A DNA stretch of 6,256 bases, taken from positions 1 to 6,256 of the forward strand of contig DAOTZU010000061.1 of NCBI GenBank assembly GCA_034433995.1, written 5' to 3'. The notes beneath the pieces were generated by a model. That model was given only the letters and a program-made list of their open reading frames with translations. It was not told the DNA's origin and did no database searches. The stretch comes from DAOTZU01 sp034433995. Its GTDB lineage: Bacteria; Chloroflexota; Anaerolineae; UBA1429. A program made the translations under genes and the position numbers. Every line of letters starts with the position of its first letter. Positions within the stretch are counted from its first letter, which is position 1. This document shows positions 1 through 4,951 of the stretch, one piece after another.

Positions 1-171
1 GATAGCAGCTATAGCGGCATTTTGCGGGTGGGCTTGGCGGCCATCTCGGGAGATTTTGCCAACGTGGACGCCCGCTTTGACAATTTCCGCGTCTGGCCAT
101 TGGGGGCCTTTGGCGGGGCAGCGACACCGGCGCGGTTCAGCCGTCGGTTGGAAACCAACGGCTGGCAATAG
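1..171 (+). CDS. C-terminal end of a LamG-like (concanavalin A-fold) domain protein, 5' truncated by window edge
   Basis: Frame 1 is open from the first base to a TAG at 169-171, giving 56 residues. The stretch ISGDFANVDARFDNFRVWPL matches the last strands of the beta-sandwich found in LamG, laminarinase-like and DUF1080-type domains, where a small glycine-rich turn is followed by a 'v.FDNf.v' strand. Such domains bind or cleave carbohydrates and usually belong to exported proteins, often at the end of longer multidomain chains. The final 18 or so residues (GGAATPARFSRRLETNGWQ) look like a tail outside the fold. The rest of the gene lies outside the window, so neither a signal peptide nor the full architecture can be seen. 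A terminator-like hairpin starts 2 bases after the stop. The reading frame is secure; the family call rests on a short motif. Confidence 0.6.
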   Translation, partial: DSSYSGILRVGLAAISGDFANVDARFDNFRVWPLGAFGGAATPARFSRRLETNGWQ

Positions 172-172
172 C

Positions 173-191
173 AAACCCGCAGAGCGGGTTT
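173..191. terminator. Terminator-like perfect hairpin, probably bidirectional
   Basis: AAACCCGC (173-180), loop AGA, GCGGGTTT (184-191) forms an 8-bp perfect GC-rich stem with A's on one side and T's on the other, 1 base after the stop of the left-hand gene. The run of T's is only three bases, so it is a modest intrinsic terminator. The symmetry would let it work on both strands. Before the IS arrived it would have lain about 5 bases beyond the stop of the convergent RodZ-like gene, so it was probably shared by both genes. Confidence 0.5.
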
Positions 192-192
192 C

Positions 193-196
193 CTAG
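193..196. repeat. Left copy of CTAG target-site duplication
   Basis: CTAG directly precedes the left inverted repeat of the IS, and the same four bases directly follow the right inverted repeat at 2023-2026. This is the pattern of a 4-bp target duplication. Because CTAG is a palindrome, it could instead be read as part of longer inverted repeats without duplication. Confidence 0.55.
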
Positions 197-211
197 AAGT
201 TCACTGAAGAA
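197..211 (+). repeat. Left terminal inverted repeat of the IS
   Basis: AAGTTCACTGAAGAA matches the reverse complement of 2008-2022 (AAGACCGCTGAACAA) at 11 of 15 positions, with the block CTGAA conserved. Including the flanking palindrome, the shared block begins CCTAGAAG. Just inside lie two direct copies of GAAGTGTCG (209-217 and 225-233, 16 bp apart), the usual place for transposase contacts. Confidence 0.6.
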
Positions 212-284
212 GTGTCGGTTAGTTGAAGTGTCGAATCCAAGGGATTGTCGGTGGTGTTGTGACTAGCAGGTAGCGACATGCCTC

Positions 285-290
285 AGGAGG
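285..290 (+). promoter_or_regulatory. Ribosome binding site of the transposase
   Basis: A perfect AGGAGG lies 6 bases before ATG 297 and fixes the start. A consensus site is notable because many insertion sequences keep transposase translation weak. Confidence 0.8.
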
Positions 291-296
291 GTCACG

Positions 297-1877
297 ATGC
301 TGGGACGACGCAAGCCGCAACACTCTCTGTGGGAAGCGCAGGCGTGGCCGCACGCGGTGCCGCAGGACTCCTTCTACGGGCGTATGAGCGCCGTCAGCGA
401 CCGGTTGTTTCGCGATGACGATTTGGCGGACATGTACTGCCCAGACAATGGCCGTCCCAGCTGGCCGCCGTCGCTGATGAGCGGCATCACCTTGCTGCAG
501 TTCTTTGTGGACGTGAGCGACGAAGAGGCGGTGGACCGTCTGCGTTTTGACCTGCGCTGGAAAGTGGCGTTGAACTTGCCGCTGGATTTCACGCCGCCCG
601 AGGCATCGACCCTGTGTGTGTTCCGTCGGCGTCTGCTGGAGCACGGCCAGGAGCGGTATGCGTTCAACAGGCTGGTGCAGATCGGTAGGGCAGCCGGCTT
701 CCTGCCGGAGAAGGTAACGCTGCTGACGGACACCACGCCGCAGCGTGGTGCAGGGGCGGTGCAGGACACCTACACCCTGATCCGCAAAGGCATTCGCAAG
801 GTGCTCAAGGCGGCAGGGTACACGGCCGCTCAGAAGCGGCGGGGTTTGGCCGCCAACCTGGCGAGGTACCTCGACAGCGACCGCAAAGCCGCCATCGACT
901 GGGCAGATGCCAAAGCACGGGCAGCGCAACTGAAGGTGCTGGTGCAAGACGCCGAGGCGGTGCTGGAACTGGCGCGGCAGGAGGCCGATGATCCAGAGGT
1001 ACGGACTGCGGCCTGGCTGCTGGCCAAGGTCCTGGGCGATGACGTGGAGAGCGATGAACACGGTGATCCCCAGATTGGCGACGGTGTCGCCCCGGACCGC
1101 ATCGTGAGCATGACCGACCCGGAGATGCGCCACGGGCGCAAGAGTGCTGCGCAGCGTTTCGACGGTCGGAAGGTGCAGGTGGCGGCCGACCAGGCCAGCG
1201 AGTTGCTGCTGGCGGTGGAGCCGATGGCGGCCAATGCCGGTGATGGTCGCGAGTTGACGGACATGGTGGAGACCGTGCAGGAGCAACACGAGGTGCAGGT
1301 CGAACGGGTCATCGGCGATGGTGCCTTCGGTTCCGGGGACAACCGTGCGGCCTGTGCCGAGCAGGGCATCGATCTGGTCTCGCCGCTGGGTCAGCCCTCT
1401 GATCCCGATGTCGCCAAGCCTGCCTTTGACATCGATGTAGAGGCCCAGAGTGCGACCTGTCCGCAAGGGCACAAAGCGGTGCGTTGCCAAGAGACGAGGG
1501 ATGCCCAAGGCCGGCCTGTGCTGCTCTTCACCTTTGAGCGCAGCGTGTGTGAGGCCTGCCCGCTGTTTGGGCGCTGTGTGCGCAGCAAGACGGAAGGGCG
1601 GTCGGTCAGGACACACTATCATGAGTCCCTGTTGCAGGCGGCGCGCAAGCGGCAAGAGACCGAGGAGTTCAAGCAACTCTACCGGCTGCGAGCGGCTATT
1701 GAGCGTCTGATCGCCTGTCTGGTGCAGCACGGTCTGCGGCGAGCCCGCTACATCGGGGAGGCCAAGGTGCGCCTGCAGGCTCAGTGGACAGGGGCGGCTG
1801 TGAACCTCCAGCGCCTGTTCACCCTGTTTGAGGGCGACACGAGGCGCATGAAGGAGATACTGAGCGCGGCAGGGTGA
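297..1877 (+). CDS. IS1182-family DDE transposase, intact
   Basis: 526 residues, the normal length for the family. The N-terminal third (about 30-125) is the DUF772-type transposase domain, with the PSLMSGITLLQFF and LDFTPPEASTLCVFRRRL motifs. The catalytic triad can be placed at D145 (LLTDTT), D341 (VIGDGAFGS) and E469 (RAAIERL, followed by the typical LxxHGLRRARYIG). Between the first two acidic residues a charged helical insertion (about 175-250) precedes SMTDPEMRHGRKSAAQRFDGRK, which is characteristic of IS1182. A cysteine cluster (C388, H392, C418, C421, C427) resembles the family's metal-binding-like region before the glutamate. ATG 297 is chosen because AGGAGG (285-290) lies 6 bases upstream. 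No in-frame stop or frameshift is seen, so the enzyme should be active for cut-and-paste movement of the element. I see no convincing -35/-10 pair within 197-296. Identification is secure; naming the exact IS is not possible here. Confidence 0.93.
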   Translation: MLGRRKPQHSLWEAQAWPHAVPQDSFYGRMSAVSDRLFRDDDLADMYCPDNGRPSWPPSLMSGITLLQFFVDVSDEEAVDRLRFDLRWKVALNLPLDFTPPEASTLCVFRRRLLEHGQERYAFNRLVQIGRAAGFLPEKVTLLTDTTPQRGAGAVQDTYTLIRKGIRKVLKAAGYTAAQKRRGLAANLARYLDSDRKAAIDWADAKARAAQLKVLVQDAEAVLELARQEADDPEVRTAAWLLAKVLGDDVESDEHGDPQIGDGVAPDRIVSMTDPEMRHGRKSAAQRFDGRKVQVAADQASELLLAVEPMAANAGDGRELTDMVETVQEQHEVQVERVIGDGAFGSGDNRAACAEQGIDLVSPLGQPSDPDVAKPAFDIDVEAQSATCPQGHKAVRCQETRDAQGRPVLLFTFERSVCEACPLFGRCVRSKTEGRSVRTHYHESLLQAARKRQETEEFKQLYRLRAAIERLIACLVQHGLRRARYIGEAKVRLQAQWTGAAVNLQRLFTLFEGDTRRMKEILSAAG

Positions 1878-2022
1878 GGCAAAGAGGGCAAGAGGCAGCC
1901 CCAAAAGAGGCTGTACGCACGCCTGCCCCTGCCCTTTGTGCACCTCATTGCCTCCTGTCCATCAGAAAACGTGTCAGCTACCCGGCCCACAGCCCCAAAA
2001 GCCGGGGTTGTTCAGCGGTCTT
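1878..2022. other. Non-coding right end of the IS with hairpins and a 12-bp direct repeat
   Basis: No gene is seen here. CAGCCCCAAAAG occurs at 1896-1907 and 1990-2001. The first copy is part of a weak hairpin, CAGCC (1896-1900) with GGCTG (1909-1913). The second lies in the loop of CCCGGC (1981-1986) with GCCGGG (2001-2006), which is followed by GTTGTT and could be a weak terminator for transposase transcripts. None has a good T tract, so a termination role is a guess. Confidence 0.4.
2008..2022 (-). repeat. Right terminal inverted repeat of the IS
   Basis: Read on the minus strand it is AAGACCGCTGAACAA, the imperfect partner of 197-211. It ends exactly at the CTAG (2023-2026) that forms the stop of the neighbouring RodZ-like gene. 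Confidence 0.6.
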
Positions 2023-2026
2023 CTAG
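2023..2026. repeat. Right copy of CTAG target-site duplication, overlapping a stop codon
   Basis: CTAG directly follows the right inverted repeat, matching 193-196. On the minus strand its TAG (2025-2023) is the stop codon of the RodZ-like gene, so the duplication keeps that gene's coding sequence whole. Confidence 0.55.
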
Positions 2027-2955
2027 GGCTTGGGCAGGTTCTCCAAGGTGTAGGTGACATCCACCACCTGGCCGCTGGTCCCCAAAGGCGCCACCTCCAC
2101 ATCGTTGACCACCAACTTGATGCCGGCGGCGTTCCCCACCCGCAGGGCCAAGCTTCGTTGAGCCACCCACAGCCGGCTATCCCCTGCGTCTAGAATCCCT
2201 TCGTAAGCCTTTTGGCCGTCGATGGTGACCAGGAGATAGGTCTTGGCCACGACCCGCGCCGCGACGCGGATGGCCCCCTCCGGGATGGGCGTGGCGGTGG
2301 CCGTGATGGTGGCGGCCGGGGTGTTGGTGGGCTGGCGGATCGCCGTCGCTCGCTGGGTTGGCGTATACAGCACCGTAGCTGTCGTGGCAGGTTCTGGCGT
2401 GGCCGTGGGCAGGAGGGCCAGGGCCGTTGGCGTGGCCGTGGCCTCGGCGGAGGGCGTCGGCGAAGGCGTTGGCTCGGCGGTGGTCGGTTGGGGCGAAGGC
2501 GCGAAGGTGATCACGCTGCGGGTGGCCGTCGGCTCGGAGGCTGGCGGCGTAAGGCGCCGTGGCCACGGGTCCTGGCCCAGATAAAAGCGGTTGTAGGCGT
2601 ACCATCCGGCCAGGGCCAGGATGGCCAAGGCCATCACCACCAGAAAAACCGCCGGCCAGATGGCGCTGCGGGGGCCGCGCACCAAGGGCTCGCTCAACAC
2701 CGTGGGCATGGAGGCGGCCTTCCCTCCCTTGGCCGCCCGGTAGGCCGCCAGCAGCTCCGTGGGATCTAGGCCCAGAAAACGGGCATAATTCTGCAAGAAA
2801 CCCCGTGCATACACGTCGGCGGGGAGGGCATCGAACCGCTCCTCCTCCAGCGCCTCTAGAAAAACGCGACGGATGCGCGTGCCGGCCTCAACCTGATCGA
2901 GATCCAGCCCCAAGCGCTCTCGGGCCTCGCGCAAACGGCTACCCAGTTCGCCCAC
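2023..2955 (-). CDS. RodZ-like protein: N-terminal helix-turn-helix, one membrane span, Pro/Thr-rich linker, C-terminal DUF4115
   Basis: 310 residues. Residues 1-70 form the RodZ-type helix-turn-helix (LGSRLREARERLGLDLDQVE, then YARGFLQNYARFLGLDP). Residues 98-121 (SAIWPAVFLVVMALAILALAGWY) are a single membrane span. Residues about 135-225 are a low-complexity linker rich in Pro, Thr, Ser and Ala. Residues 226-310 fit DUF4115, with TIDGQKAYEGILDAGDS and the family's 'GNA' motif in LRVGNAAGI. In rod-shaped bacteria RodZ links the MreB cytoskeleton to the envelope elongation machinery, using the cytoplasmic HTH as a protein-binding rather than DNA-binding domain. Whether that holds here is inferred, as mreB is not in view. 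The start is GTG at 2955: a stop lies in frame 9 codons upstream, and AGGAAGG sits 11 bases before the GTG, a rather long spacing. The promoter is clear (2997-3025). The gene ends precisely at the IS. Confidence 0.85.
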   Translation of the reverse strand: MGELGSRLREARERLGLDLDQVEAGTRIRRVFLEALEEERFDALPADVYARGFLQNYARFLGLDPTELLAAYRAAKGGKAASMPTVLSEPLVRGPRSAIWPAVFLVVMALAILALAGWYAYNRFYLGQDPWPRRLTPPASEPTATRSVITFAPSPQPTTAEPTPSPTPSAEATATPTALALLPTATPEPATTATVLYTPTQRATAIRQPTNTPAATITATATPIPEGAIRVAARVVAKTYLLVTIDGQKAYEGILDAGDSRLWVAQRSLALRVGNAAGIKLVVNDVEVAPLGTSGQVVDVTYTLENLPKP

Positions 2956-2996
2956 GTTCGTGTCGGCCTTCCTGATAGGTTAGATCCACGGGCGTA

Positions 2997-3025
2997 ACTA
3001 TACACGTGAACAGGGGCTCTGTCAA
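2997..3025 (-). promoter_or_regulatory. Sigma70-type promoter of the RodZ-like gene
   Basis: On the minus strand TTGACA (3025-3020, perfect -35) is followed after exactly 17 bases by TATAGT (3002-2997, 5 of 6 for -10). Transcription should start near 2990, giving a leader of about 35 bases that contains the AGGAAGG ribosome binding site. The -35 box shares its outermost base with the inverted repeat 3025-3060. Confidence 0.75.
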
Positions 3026-3060
3026 AGACCTGACAGGTCTTCGGAGACCTGTCAGGTCTT
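3025..3060. repeat. 36-bp perfect inverted repeat made of nested palindromes
   Basis: AAGACCTGACAGGTCT (3025-3040), loop TCGG, AGACCTGTCAGGTCTT (3045-3060) form a 16-bp perfect stem with a 4-base loop. Each arm is itself a palindrome around a central A or T (AAGACCTG-A-CAGGTCTT and AGACCTG-T-CAGGTCT), so the heptamer AGACCTG appears four times in alternating orientation. The element begins at the -35 box of the RodZ-like gene and ends 19 bases before the -35 of rsfS. It could be an operator for one or both promoters, or a dispersed palindromic (REP-like) repeat. It is not placed as a terminator for any visible gene. Confidence 0.9.
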
Positions 3061-3079
3061 GGGTGGGGAGAGATGGCGC

Positions 3080-3109
3080 TTGGCGCTCCCCTTGGGGATA
3101 TGGTATAAT
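3080..3109 (+). promoter_or_regulatory. Sigma70-type promoter of rsfS
   Basis: TTGGCG (3080-3085, 4 of 6) and a perfect TATAAT (3104-3109) are separated by 18 bases. The start of transcription should fall near 3116. This rules out GTG 3006 and ATG 3108 as translation starts for rsfS, because both lie upstream of or inside the -10 box. Confidence 0.7.
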
Positions 3110-3143
3110 GGCCGCGACATCTTGTGGGCCGATGCATTGGCCG

Positions 3144-3149
3144 AGGAGG
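3144..3149 (+). promoter_or_regulatory. Ribosome binding site of rsfS, pointing to a CTG start
   Basis: AGGAGG is spaced 6 bases from CTG 3156. It is 15 bases from TTG 3165 and 33 from ATG 3183, and it lies inside the reading frame if ATG 3132 is used. The optimal spacing therefore favours CTG 3156. Confidence 0.5.
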
Positions 3150-3155
3150 GGACTT

Positions 3156-3503
3156 CTGGAACTCTTGGAAACCGCCCGCGCGATGACCGAGATCATCGCC
3201 GGCAAGATGGGGTCAGACATCCTGCTCTTGGATCTCAACAAGCTCACCATCATCGCCGACTTTTTCATCATCGCCACCGGCGATAGCGAACGGCAACTGG
3301 GCGCCATGGCCCAGGAGCTGGTGGAAAAGATGAACGAACAACAAGGATTGCAGCCCCTGGCCGTGGAGGGCACGCCTGAATCGGGCTGGATCCTCATTGA
3401 TTACGGCGCCATCGTGGTGCACCTCTTTTCCGAGGCGCAACGCGAGCGCTACCAGTTGGAAAAGCTGTGGAGCGGGGCGCGCACCGTGGTGCGCATGGCC
3501 TGA
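3156..3503 (+). CDS. rsfS: Ribosomal silencing factor RsfS (Iojap/DUF143 family)
   Basis: RsfS binds ribosomal protein uL14 on the large subunit and blocks joining with the small subunit, lowering translation in starvation or stationary phase. The product from 3156 is 115 residues, the usual length for the family. It contains the hallmark order: DILLLDLNKLTIIADFFIIATGDSERQL, then LAVEGTPESGWILIDYGAIVVHLFSEAQRERYQLEKLWS, which is the conserved 'G...W.l.DyG..vvH.f....R..Y.LE.LW' signature. The frame is open back to 3006, but the promoter at 3080-3109 excludes starts before about 3116. The candidates are ATG 3132 (little upstream RBS, adds MHWPRRGL), CTG 3156 (AGGAGG 6 bases upstream), TTG 3165 and ATG 3183. 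I chose CTG because of the RBS and because the N-terminus then resembles that of its relatives. The gene is monocistronic, divergent from the RodZ-like gene, and ends 12 bases from the convergent TPR gene. Function is secure; the start is not. Confidence 0.9.
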   Translation: MELLETARAMTEIIAGKMGSDILLLDLNKLTIIADFFIIATGDSERQLGAMAQELVEKMNEQQGLQPLAVEGTPESGWILIDYGAIVVHLFSEAQRERYQLEKLWSGARTVVRMA

Positions 3504-3515
3504 GCATTTGGCCCC

Positions 3516-4772
3516 TCAACTTTTGGGCTGGCATCTTTCCCGCTCACGGGCGGCGCGCAGGAGCTCGGCTGTGGCCCGGTCGTCGGGATAGAGGCGGCTC
3601 TGGCCATCCAGGTCGCGGATGACCTCGCCCAAGAGGGCGTAATCCTGCTCGATCAGGTAGCGGTAATGGGCCAGCGCCTGCTCCTTTTGTCCGCTGGCGC
3701 GCAAGCGCCGGGCCAAATCCAGCCGCGCCACCGCATCATCCGGGTTCTCTTCCACATACCGGATTTGGATATCCAGGAGGGACCATTTGGCCTGTGGGCC
3801 GGCAGGGGTCGGCGGCTGTTCTGGCGGCAGGGTGGTTTGCGGGCCAGAGGCCGTTGGGGCGGGGGCGTCGGGGGCAGGTTGCGCCTCAGGCCCCCTTGTT
3901 TCGGCCTGCGGGGCCGGCGTTCGGGCTTGGCCCTCGATGATCACCGCCTCGGCCACCACCTCCTCATCATCCACCAGATAGGGCAATTCCAGCGGCGGTG
4001 CGTCCTCCTCGCGCCAGGGGAGCCGGGCCAGGCGCGGCGGCAGAGGAGACCGGGCCCCAAAGAGCACCTGGGCCACGGTGTTCTCCGGGTCAAGGGCCTG
4101 GGCGCGCTGTAGACAAGCCCGCCCCTCCTCATCCCGGGCGCCGTTGAGCAAAAGCTGCCCCAAGATCAGATTGGCCTTGAGGCAATAGGGCAACTCGGCC
4201 AAAATCCCCCGGCAGACGGCCTCGGCATCCTCCGGCCGGTCGTCACGCCAGAGCGCCTCGGCCAAGGCCACCCGCAGATCCCAGCGCTGGGGTTGTTCCG
4301 TCACCAGCGCGCGCAACTCGCGCACCGCCTGGCCGTACAACTGGCCGCGCAGGTAGATGCGCGCCAGGTCGCCCCGGCTCAGCTGGCGGCGGGCCGAGGG
4401 AGCCACGCTGTGCGCCTGGCCAAGGCGCCGCAGGTCCAGGAGGATCTCCTCATCGCCCGGCGCCAATTCCGCTGCCAGCTCCCCTTGCCGGCGCGCCTCA
4501 TCCCATAGGCCGCGTTGGGCGCTCACCTGGGCCAAACCGGCCCACGCCGCGGCGTTCTCTGGATCCGCGCTCAACACGCGCCGCCAGAGGTCGGCCGCCA
4601 GCTCTCCTTGGCCAAGGCGGGCATAGATCTTGGCCAGGAGCAGGTACGTCTGCACATGCCGGGGGAAAGCCTCCAAAATGCGCCGGCATATGGCCAGGGC
4701 GGCGAGAAAATCTCCCGCCTGGAGCAGGCGATGCGCCGCTTCCGTTTGGCCTCGGAGGGAGAGGTCCACCAT
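3516..4772 (-). CDS. TPR-repeat protein of unknown function
   Basis: 418 residues from ATG 4772, with no signal peptide or membrane span, so probably cytoplasmic. Three tetratricopeptide repeats cover about residues 9-106, including YLLLAKIYARLGQGELAADLWRRVL and the typical end ADPEN. A second group covers about 132-230, with ALDPENT. A Pro/Ala/Glu/Gln-rich, probably disordered linker (about 240-328) follows, then a C-terminal helical region (about 335-415) with one more TPR-like hairpin, DAVARLDLARRLRASGQKEQALAHY. TPR arrays are protein-binding scaffolds; no partner can be named from the sequence. An in-frame ATG at 4796 would add 8 residues. I prefer 4772 because GGAAGGTAGG lies just upstream and the promoter (4815-4843) would leave ATG 4796 only about a dozen leader bases. 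The gene is convergent with rsfS, with 12 bases between stops and no strong terminator. The gene is real; its role is unknown. Confidence 0.85.
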   Translation of the reverse strand: MVDLSLRGQTEAAHRLLQAGDFLAALAICRRILEAFPRHVQTYLLLAKIYARLGQGELAADLWRRVLSADPENAAAWAGLAQVSAQRGLWDEARRQGELAAELAPGDEEILLDLRRLGQAHSVAPSARRQLSRGDLARIYLRGQLYGQAVRELRALVTEQPQRWDLRVALAEALWRDDRPEDAEAVCRGILAELPYCLKANLILGQLLLNGARDEEGRACLQRAQALDPENTVAQVLFGARSPLPPRLARLPWREEDAPPLELPYLVDDEEVVAEAVIIEGQARTPAPQAETRGPEAQPAPDAPAPTASGPQTTLPPEQPPTPAGPQAKWSLLDIQIRYVEENPDDAVARLDLARRLRASGQKEQALAHYRYLIEQDYALLGEVIRDLDGQSRLYPDDRATAELLRAARERERCQPKS

Positions 4773-4814
4773 GGGGTACCTACCTTCCACGTACATGGCT
4801 CAGGGATTGGCCCT

Positions 4815-4843
4815 ATTATGCCCCGGCTGAGGGGATATGTCAA
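4815..4843 (-). promoter_or_regulatory. Sigma70-type promoter of the TPR gene
   Basis: On the minus strand a perfect TTGACA (4843-4838) is followed after 17 bases by CATAAT (4820-4815, 5 of 6). Transcription should begin near 4808. That leaves a leader of about 35 bases before ATG 4772. Confidence 0.75.
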
Positions 4844-4890
4844 TCACGTTTTCGTGGCAAAAATGAGGTTGTCGAAAAAACTAGCCCATG

Positions 4891-4919
4891 TTGCCATATT
4901 GGGCCCTTCGGTGTATGAT
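4891..4919 (+). promoter_or_regulatory. Sigma70-type promoter of glnS
   Basis: TTGCCA (4891-4896, 5 of 6) and TATGAT (4914-4919, 5 of 6) are separated by 17 bases. The start should be near 4926, giving a leader of about 26 bases with GGAG at 4941-4944. The leader is too short for a T-box or other riboswitch. The 47 bases between this and the divergent TPR promoter are AT-rich and contain only a small hairpin, CACG-TTTT-CGTG (4845-4856). Confidence 0.7.
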
Positions 4920-4951
4920 ATATCTTATAGTCATGCCCACGGAGCCAGAGT

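Larger units (their letters stand above)
197..2022 (+). mobile_element. IS1182-family insertion sequence, 1826 bp, apparently complete
   Basis: The element carries a single full-length DDE transposase of IS1182 type (297-1877). It is bounded by imperfect inverted repeats (197-211 and 2008-2022, 11 of 15 positions identical) and by CTAG on each side. The length is within the usual range for this family. Non-coding ends of 100 bp (left) and 145 bp (right) hold short repeats: GAAGTGTCG at 209-217 and again at 225-233, and CAGCCCCAAAAG at 1896-1907 and again at 1990-2001. No passenger gene is present. An intact reading frame, ends and flanking repeats together suggest a fairly recent insertion. 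The boundaries are inferred by eye; comparison with another copy would settle them. Extending the ends by the flanking CCTAG/CTAGG would put them at 192 and 2027. Confidence 0.8.

Noticed and set aside
141..165. Second hairpin GTTGG-AAA-CCAAC near the end of the left-hand gene
   Set aside because: It is a short 5-bp stem within coding sequence; the perfect hairpin at 173-191 is the better terminator candidate.
219..1943. 574-codon open frame on the minus strand across the whole IS
   Set aside because: It is antisense to the transposase in a GC-rich gene. Its product has no recognisable domain, is rich in Leu, Arg, His, Gln and Pro in the way shadow frames are, and no ribosome binding site was identified.
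2212..2769. Gly/Arg-rich and Val/Ala-rich frames on the plus strand opposite the RodZ-like gene
   Set aside because: They arise from the complement of the Pro/Thr/Ser linker codons; the minus-strand product has clear HTH, membrane and DUF4115 segments.
3025..3060. CRISPR repeat or intrinsic terminator
   Set aside because: Only one unit is present, with no spacers. No gene ends next to it and no T tract follows the stem.
3006..3155. N-terminal extension of RsfS from GTG 3006 or ATG 3108
   Set aside because: The extension would be translated from the inverted repeat and the promoter, including the TATAAT box, and matches nothing in the RsfS family.
3504..3530. Terminator between convergent rsfS and the TPR gene
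   Set aside because: Only a 4-bp GCCC/GGGC pairing around a 10-base loop can be drawn, with no T tract; too weak to annotate.
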